Shown: positions 16,434-21,560 of the stretch, piece after piece
Position numbering within the stretch: the stretch's first letter is position 1
Layout: each line of letters starts with the position of its first letter
From: Bacteroidota bacterium
GTDB taxonomy: Bacteria; Bacteroidota; Bacteroidia; B-17B0; B-17BO
Reading direction: 5' to 3'
NCBI GenBank assembly: GCA_025356715.1
Contig: JANXRU010000263.1
Span: 1 to 21,560 of the forward strand
Length of the DNA: 21,560 nt
Program-made: the position numbers and the translations under genes
The notes under the pieces: generated by a model
What the model was told of the DNA's origin: nothing
Databases searched by the model: none
Seen by the model: the letters and a program-made list of their open reading frames with translations, nothing else

Positions 16434-19400
16434 TTAAAGTTTATACGCTACTCCAAAAATGAAATTAGTACCGTATCTATATTTATCATAATTATAATCT
16501 AATAAATCACCATTTAGTTTTTCTCCATTTTGAGTTCTGTATTCTCTTCTCACTGGCGCATTTAATAAATCTCTAATAGTTATGCTACAACTAAAATGTT
16601 TACCAATCGTTTTACTTATTTTAAAGTCTATAGTATGTCGCGGTAATTCATACACATAAGGGTTTTCTGGCAACAAGTCTACTATTACTAATTTAGGTCC
16701 TTGAATATTATAACCTAAGGTCGCTGTTAAACCCAAACTATCGGAAGTATAAACCAACATCCCATTTATAATATATGGCGCTTGTCCAAACATTGTACGA
16801 TCAAATCTTCCATAAGGCGATGTATAGTTTGTTCGAGATTTTACTAGTGTAACATTTGCTCTTAACTCTAAATGTTTTCCTATTCCCTTTTTTCCTTCAA
16901 ATTCTAGTCCTTTTACAACCGTAGTATCAACGTTTATCCACGTTATTCCTTCTCCACCACCAAACGCCATTTCAATGTTATTTTTAATTTGTTTATAAAA
17001 CACACTAACCGATACGTTATCTCCATTTTTAAAATATGTTTCTAATCTAAAATCATAATTATTAATTTGGGCCATCTTTAGTTTAGGGTTTCCTACAAAA
17101 CCATTTCTGAATTCATTATCATAAACTCTATAATTTGACAACTCCCTAATACTTGGCCTAGCAAGTGTTTGGCTATAATTTAGTCTAGCGTTGATTTGAA
17201 TTTTTTTACTGTCAACTGCTTTTAAAATTAAATTTAAGCTTGGTAAATAATTTGATTGATTAATTTCTCCAGAATCACTTTCGGTTCGTAAATTGTTTTT
17301 TGTGTAATTAAATTGATCATAATACTTATTTACGTTCGTAAACATACTTGTTTTTTCAACTCTTAATCCGCCAGAAACTCTCAACATTGGTATAATTGAA
17401 TAATCAATTAATGCATAAGCAGATTTAATTATGCTCATTCCTAAATTATAGGTATTATCCTGTAATGAAGGAGCATATAAATAATCTACCTTTCCATCAT
17501 TCATATAAAATTTACTTGGATCCAAATAAGTATCTACGTCTGACGTGGGAGTATTTGCTAGATGATCCCCATTGCCATTATTAACTTGATATCCATAAGT
17601 TTCTGATTTTCTGTTGTTTTCTTCGTATGATGCTCCAATTTTTATTTTTCTTCCTCCCGCTTTATTAACCTTGCTAATCGGCATTTCTGCAGAGATCCGT
17701 AGATCTAAAATGTTTTCTGATAAGTATCTATAAAATCTTTTTATTCCCACTCCTGCTGTTGGCGATAATTCAGTTATTATGTCGTCAAGTTCTTTATAAC
17801 TTATTGATTTAAAATCAGGGACACTACTTTTCCCTTTTGTATAAGAACCGTTAAAGTCTATTTTTATTTTTGGCCCTTTAATAAAATGTTCGGATTTAAG
17901 TTGATATATCGATTGGCTTCTTTGTTCATAAAATTGGTTTTTTGTGTGATTATATACATCATCTACAAGTTCTTTACTAGAGAAGTGTATAACATCATTT
18001 GTTCCCGTTAAATTTGGCATAAATAAAAACGACACTGTATTATTACTATTAAGTTTGTATGCAAGATTAAGTAATGCGCTCCATCCATTTGTTTCTCTGC
18101 TGATATCTACATTGTCATTATTTGAATATCCTAAAATAACATCTGTCCCAGTATTTATATAACCTAATCTATTAGAAACCCCATTAGGGTCATACCTAGT
18201 TGACGACCCATAACGAAATCCTAAAATATATCCTAAAGATTTTCCAAAAAGTGTGGTTTGATTTCCTACACCAAAACTCTGACTAAAATTAAGTGGGGCT
18301 CTTCTTTTTTTTGTATTCCAATTGTTAGCAAAACCATTATTATAATCCGCTCCATTAGGATTTAATTTATCAAAGGCTTGTTTTCTAAAGGTTGTATTAT
18401 ATAAATAGGTAGCATTAGTTAAAGCAACGGGATCATTAATAAGTGCTGGCGCTAAAATACCCAATTGAACCAACCCTAATTTAAAATACGGTGTATTGTC
18501 ATAACTTTGAAATCCTGTAACTCCAATACTGCTGTAGTAGTTCCCTAATCCTAACGCCACCATTTCTTGATAAGTAGTTAATGTGCTATTTCCTGCGTTA
18601 TCTAAAGTTGGGCTATAATACTCACTATGCTTTTGATTCCTCTCTCTCAAGCCATCATCATAACCTAACCAATCGGTTTTGCTTCTAGAAGAACTAATAA
18701 CATCTTTAAATGAAGTTTGTTCGTTATAACCTACCTGTGTTTCAATATTTACTATTAATTTTTCTGGGTAATCTTTTGTTTCAACAGAGATATATGCACC
18801 AGACCAATCGCCTCGTAAGTCAGGGCTTGCCGTTTTTGTAAAAATAATATTATCAATCAAACTTGCAGGAAACATTTCTAATTTAATGTTATTAGTTAAG
18901 GGATCTAATGTTGGAATTATGGATCCATTAAACGTAGTTTTCACATACCTATCTCCCATTCCACGAACAGTTATTAAACCGCCGCTTGTTGCAACTCCAG
19001 AAACACGAGCAACAGCGGCAGTAACATTTGGATCGCCAGTTTTTTTCATTGTTGCAGATGAAATATAATCAATTGTTGTAGCTGAATTTTTTTTTATGTT
19101 TTCCATAAAATATTCATTTGACTTAACTTGTTTGGCAACAATTTCAACCTCTTGAATATTTGTTACAGCTGAGCTTAGTGTGAAGTCTTTTAATAACACC
19201 TCATTATTTTTAAGAGGTTTTATTGGATTTTCAATTATTCCATAACTAATATATGATACTATTAAAGTTTGGCTTAACGAGTCAACTATTTTTAATGAAA
19301 AATTCCCGTCTAAATCTGTTAACGCTCCTATTGATTTATTACTCTTCAAATAAACAGTAACTCCAATTAACGATTCGCCTGTTTCATCAACTACTTTTCC

Positions 19401-19472
19401 TCTAACAATTCCTTGAGAAAACAGAAAAGTAGGAATAGCAATGCTAATAAACAGTAAAGCTAATTTTTTCAT
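16434..19472 (-). CDS. TonB-dependent receptor with carboxypeptidase-regulatory-like domain
   Basis: Outer-membrane active-transport receptor of 1012 residues. Signal peptide 1-20 (TFLFSQ). Residues about 21-105 are a carboxypeptidase-D regulatory-like domain (GIVRGKVVDETGESLIGVTV, TDLDGNFSL). The plug domain about 110-235 contains ITVRGMGDRYVKTTFNG, and the rest forms the 22-strand barrel, ending in FIFGVAYKL. The length and N-terminal extension match the Bacteroidota receptor class that includes SusC, but there is no SusD gene on either side. Instead, genes for the recurrent secreted domain flank it (34 bp gap on each side), so those proteins are candidate surface partners. The substrate cannot be read from sequence: no siderophore, cobalamin or polysaccharide enzyme gene is nearby, and no regulator gene is visible. 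Confidence 0.95.
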   Translation of the reverse strand: MKKLALLFISIAIPTFLFSQGIVRGKVVDETGESLIGVTVYLKSNKSIGALTDLDGNFSLKIVDSLSQTLIVSYISYGIIENPIKPLKNNEVLLKDFTLSSAVTNIQEVEIVAKQVKSNEYFMENIKKNSATTIDYISSATMKKTGDPNVTAAVARVSGVATSGGLITVRGMGDRYVKTTFNGSIIPTLDPLTNNIKLEMFPASLIDNIIFTKTASPDLRGDWSGAYISVETKDYPEKLIVNIETQVGYNEQTSFKDVISSSRSKTDWLGYDDGLRERNQKHSEYYSPTLDNAGNSTLTTYQEMVALGLGNYYSSIGVTGFQSYDNTPYFKLGLVQLGILAPALINDPVALTNATYLYNTTFRKQAFDKLNPNGADYNNGFANNWNTKKRRAPLNFSQSFGVGNQTTLFGKSLGYILGFRYGSSTRYDPNGVSNRLGYINTGTDVILGYSNNDNVDISRETNGWSALLNLAYKLNSNNTVSFLFMPNLTGTNDVIHFSSKELVDDVYNHTKNQFYEQRSQSIYQLKSEHFIKGPKIKIDFNGSYTKGKSSVPDFKSISYKELDDIITELSPTAGVGIKRFYRYLSENILDLRISAEMPISKVNKAGGRKIKIGASYEENNRKSETYGYQVNNGNGDHLANTPTSDVDTYLDPSKFYMNDGKVDYLYAPSLQDNTYNLGMSIIKSAYALIDYSIIPMLRVSGGLRVEKTSMFTNVNKYYDQFNYTKNNLRTESDSGEINQSNYLPSLNLILKAVDSKKIQINARLNYSQTLARPSIRELSNYRVYDNEFRNGFVGNPKLKMAQINNYDFRLETYFKNGDNVSVSVFYKQIKNNIEMAFGGGEGITWINVDTTVVKGLEFEGKKGIGKHLELRANVTLVKSRTNYTSPYGRFDRTMFGQAPYIINGMLVYTSDSLGLTATLGYNIQGPKLVIVDLLPENPYVYELPRHTIDFKISKTIGKHFSCSITIRDLLNAPVRREYRTQNGEKLNGDLLDYNYDKYRYGTNFIFGVAYKL

Positions 19473-19506
19473 TTTTAATTATATATTAGAATAGTTATTC
19501 GTCTAA

Positions 19507-20622
19507 TTATTCCTTAATAATTTTTTTAGTAGTCAATTTCCCGTTAATAGAAAGTGTTACAAAATATAACCCACTTGGAGATTTTGATAGATCAACTATG
19601 TGTTGTAACTCTCCAGTTTTAGTTTTTAATATATCAGCCGTAACCAACATTCCTTTAACATCATAAATTGATAAAACACCATCCGTAATTTCTTCGGAGT
19701 TGTTTATATCAATCACAAATGAGTTATTGGTAGGATTAGGATATAAACTTATTGAAGTTAGTGCTTGGTCTATAGTTTCTTTATTAACGGTTGTAACATT
19801 CGGGTAAATCAAACCTTGAAAAGCGGTTTCGGTTCCTATAGGATTATTTGCTACATATTCATCAGCGATTGTTCCGCCCGGCTTAATTAATTGAATATTC
19901 ATTTCAAAACTGAAAACTCCATCAGTTGTAAACTGTCCTATTAAAATAATATTATTAGGACCATACCCCAAAGTACCACCTAGTGCTGACATCGCGCCAT
20001 TTGTTACAGAAAACGTTCCACCTGCTGATTGATCAAAGACATCTGATGCAGAGCCGGCACCGCCAAATCCTAATGTTGTCGGTGATACTGTTGTTCCTGG
20101 CAAAAAACCATCCTTAGCGTTAACTCCATTAAGTGGGTCGCCATAAATACCACCAGGATTATTAGCAAGTATGCTTTGTGCATTACCTAATGACCCATCC
20201 GTATCTTCTCCTTCAACAACCCCTATTTTTCCAACAGCAACACCTCCTGTAGTTAACCAAGAATCAATCATTACCGTGTTTTTTCTAACATTTAATGTAG
20301 AGGTAGCTTGCGCTCCTATTACTACTCCATTATTTGGATCATTATAAAAATCAGTCGTTGTTTTAATTATTAAAGGATGATTAGAGTTTCCTTTCAATAA
20401 AGAAAATTTGTACCCCGCAGCCATATCTACATAAACTCTATATGTAACAGATTGTCCATTAACTAGTGGTATAACAGCGCCTTGATTAATTGAATTTGTA
20501 ACGTCTGCCGCATTTGCAACATAATATTTTTCAACAATAATTGCATCAATCCCTGTTCCTGTTTGTGCTTGGATAAATGGACTTAAAAAGGCTAGTCCTA
20601 ATGTGAATGTAAAAATTTTCAT
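19507..20622 (-). CDS. VEKYY-family secreted protein, T9SS type A
   Basis: Secreted protein of 371 residues made of little else than the recurrent domain. Signal peptide 1-20 (FIQAQ), recurrent domain about 24-272, type A sorting domain about 291-371 (ISLYPNPTNN, GLYFVTLS). It is very close to the N-terminal domain of the 1144-residue protein: VEKYYVANAADV, QATSTLNVRKNTVMIDSWL and GNAQSILANNPGG are shared almost unchanged, and the DNA is also visibly similar, so the two are recent paralogues. No enzyme motif is recognised; aromatic and aspartate conservation suggest a beta-sandwich binding domain, which is inference. The start codon is one base past the stop of the broken upstream paralogue, and the TonB receptor begins 34 bp downstream, so the genes are probably translated from one messenger. 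Confidence 0.9.
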   Translation of the reverse strand: MKIFTFTLGLAFLSPFIQAQTGTGIDAIIVEKYYVANAADVTNSINQGAVIPLVNGQSVTYRVYVDMAAGYKFSLLKGNSNHPLIIKTTTDFYNDPNNGVVIGAQATSTLNVRKNTVMIDSWLTTGGVAVGKIGVVEGEDTDGSLGNAQSILANNPGGIYGDPLNGVNAKDGFLPGTTVSPTTLGFGGAGSASDVFDQSAGGTFSVTNGAMSALGGTLGYGPNNIILIGQFTTDGVFSFEMNIQLIKPGGTIADEYVANNPIGTETAFQGLIYPNVTTVNKETIDQALTSISLYPNPTNNSFVIDINNSEEITDGVLSIYDVKGMLVTADILKTKTGELQHIVDLSKSPSGLYFVTLSINGKLTTKKIIKE

Positions 20623-20623
20623 T

Positions 20624-21442
20624 TTAGTTGATTTTAGTAGTTTTTGATTTATTATTTAGTTTAGTTAATTTATTATCTTTTGCTATAAATACTTTTGTTT
20701 CTTTACTATTGTATGATAAAGTCTGTAATTGGATTTCGTTATTAATTGGGTTTTTTGCTACATATTTTTCGGGTTCATGGTTTGGTTTTCCAATTTGAAT
20801 ATTGAGTTCAAATGATAAAATCCCATCTGTTGTTAATTGAGCAATTAACAGTCGATTAGAGCCTAAAGAATCTGGACCCATAGCCCCTCCTAAACAACCC
20901 CATGCGCCGTTATTTGTAGTTAAACTTGAGCCAAGGGTTACAGCGTTAAATATTGAAGCTAAACTGTCGATTTTAAAGAACGTTGGCCTAGGCACATTTA
21001 ATGCGCTTTTAAGTCCATCTCTTTTATTAACTGGAATACCTGTTAATACATTGTTGTTTTGTAAAAAAGGAAAATCATTTAAAACATTGTCAATACTATC
21101 ATCATCTTGTTTCAAAACCCCATAAAGGTTTTCACCTGCAGCTCCTACTGATAGCCAAGAATCTAACATAACAGTGTTTTGTTTTAAGTTTCTGCGAGGA
21201 ATAACATTTCCAATAACATTTCCCACATACGCATTATTAAAAAACTGAGTATTAGTTTTAATACTTAATTCGTGATTTTTATTTCCGTATATAGTATGTA
21301 ATTTATACTCAGGTAACATATCAATAAAAATTCTATATGTTACAGAACCAATCGGTAATCTTCCACCTACCCTATTCCCAATTGTATCATTAGCATCAGA
21401 TATATAATATTTTTCAACTAAGTTAAGTTCTAAATAAAACAG
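20624..21442 (-). pseudogene. 5'-truncated VEKYY-family gene
   Basis: Another copy of the recurrent domain, missing its start and signal peptide. The longest ATG-initiated frame begins at 21319, but homology continues upstream of it without an ATG: LNLVEKYYIS, TIGNRVGG and GSVTYRIFIDM match the family's N-terminal region. The frame then meets a TAG at 21443-21445. Starting at 21319 would delete the first strands and give a cytoplasmic fragment, so a broken gene is the better reading. Downstream the domain is complete (TVMLDSWLSVG, LLIAQLTTDGILSFELNIQ, EKYVAKNP), followed by a short lysine-rich tail and no T9SS sorting domain, which differs from the other copies. A rare CTG start at 21442 cannot be excluded but leaves no signal peptide. 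The break coincides with a transposase-like ORF beginning at 21456. Confidence 0.75.
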
Positions 21443-21455
21443 CTATATTTACAAT
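21423..21455. other. Probable insertion junction
   Basis: Homology to the recurrent secreted domain ends at about 21422, and the transposase-like ORF begins at 21456. The left end of a putative insertion element, including its inverted repeat, should fall in this interval. I could not identify an inverted repeat because the other end is outside the window. Confidence 0.4.
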
Positions 21456-21560
21456 ATGATAAAATCAAAAGAAATATTGTCACATTTTAAGTTATTGCCA
21501 TTAACCGAGCAGTCAACTATACTAGAGAGTTTGCGAGTAGAGTTCGAAGGGAAAGGTAAA
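21456..21560 (+). CDS. Start of an ORF, possibly a transposase, cut by window edge
   Basis: Thirty-five codons from an ATG, open to the right edge (begins MIKSKEILSHFKLLPLTEQ). The helical start with LTEQ..ILESLR and a following GKGK is reminiscent of the N-termini of IS1595-like transposases in Bacteroidota, which precede a zinc-ribbon, but too little is present to decide. The main support is position: it starts 11 bp from the point where the truncated paralogue on the opposite strand loses its frame. Alternatives are an unrelated divergent gene or a spurious ORF. Confidence 0.4.
   Translation, partial: MIKSKEILSHFKLLPLTEQSTILESLRVEFEGKGK

Noticed and set aside
16434..20622. Classical SusCD polysaccharide utilisation locus
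   Set aside because: No SusD-like lipoprotein, no glycoside hydrolase, polysaccharide lyase, sulphatase or hybrid two-component regulator is present; only the receptor side matches.
20624..21319. Intact 231-residue protein starting at the ATG at 21319
   Set aside because: Family homology continues upstream of this ATG, and a protein starting here would have neither the signal peptide nor the first conserved strands.

Overview
The window looks like an AT-rich chromosome segment of a gliding or surface-active member of the Bacteroidota (class Bacteroidia; Flavobacteriales-like, order not resolved). The evidence is several proteins with type IX secretion (T9SS) C-terminal sorting domains of both type A (YPNPT/YPNPC motif) and type B (gliding-motility C-terminal type), a PorP/SprF-family outer-membrane protein, a TonB-dependent receptor with an N-terminal carboxypeptidase-regulatory-like domain, A-rich sequence rather than Shine-Dalgarno sites before starts, and TPR-SpoIIE phosphatases of a kind common in this phylum. 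No rRNA, tRNA, CRISPR or phage genes were seen.

Left part (1-3418, plus strand): two tandem, overlapping paralogues (TAATG junction), each TPR sensor - one membrane helix - signalling helix - SpoIIE/PPM phosphatase. The first is cut by the window edge. Next (4429-7451 region, minus strand): a two-gene unit of a 1001-residue adhesin (cohesin-like domain, nine PKD domains, type B sorting domain) followed by a PorP/SprF partner. Then a 1144-residue multidomain protein (7694-11128) with its own intrinsic terminator, carrying a domain that recurs three more times in the window, three Ig-like domains, cohesin-like and dockerin-like modules and a type A sorting domain. Upstream of it lie two 131-bp fold-back repeats with a 164-bp period, then a 582-residue beta-helix-like protein (11486-13234) ending in a dockerin-type calcium loop.

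Right part (13619-21442, minus strand): a compact six-gene array with gaps of 1-34 bp, probably an operon. In transcription order it is a 5'-broken secreted-domain gene, an intact T9SS paralogue, a TonB-dependent receptor without a SusD, a second T9SS paralogue with a cysteine-rich insert, a FISUMP-type lipoprotein and a small outer-membrane beta-barrel. The recurrent domain ('VEKYY domain' here, a working name; I do not recognise it as a named family) lies on both sides of the receptor, suggesting surface proteins that cooperate with it in binding or uptake. At the right edge a plus-strand ORF resembling a transposase N-terminus begins where homology of the broken gene stops, consistent with an insertion that removed its signal peptide.

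The most distinctive points are the four-copy uncharacterised secreted domain around a TonB receptor, the set of cohesin-like and dockerin-like modules spread over three neighbouring surface proteins, and the tandem 131-bp fold-back elements.
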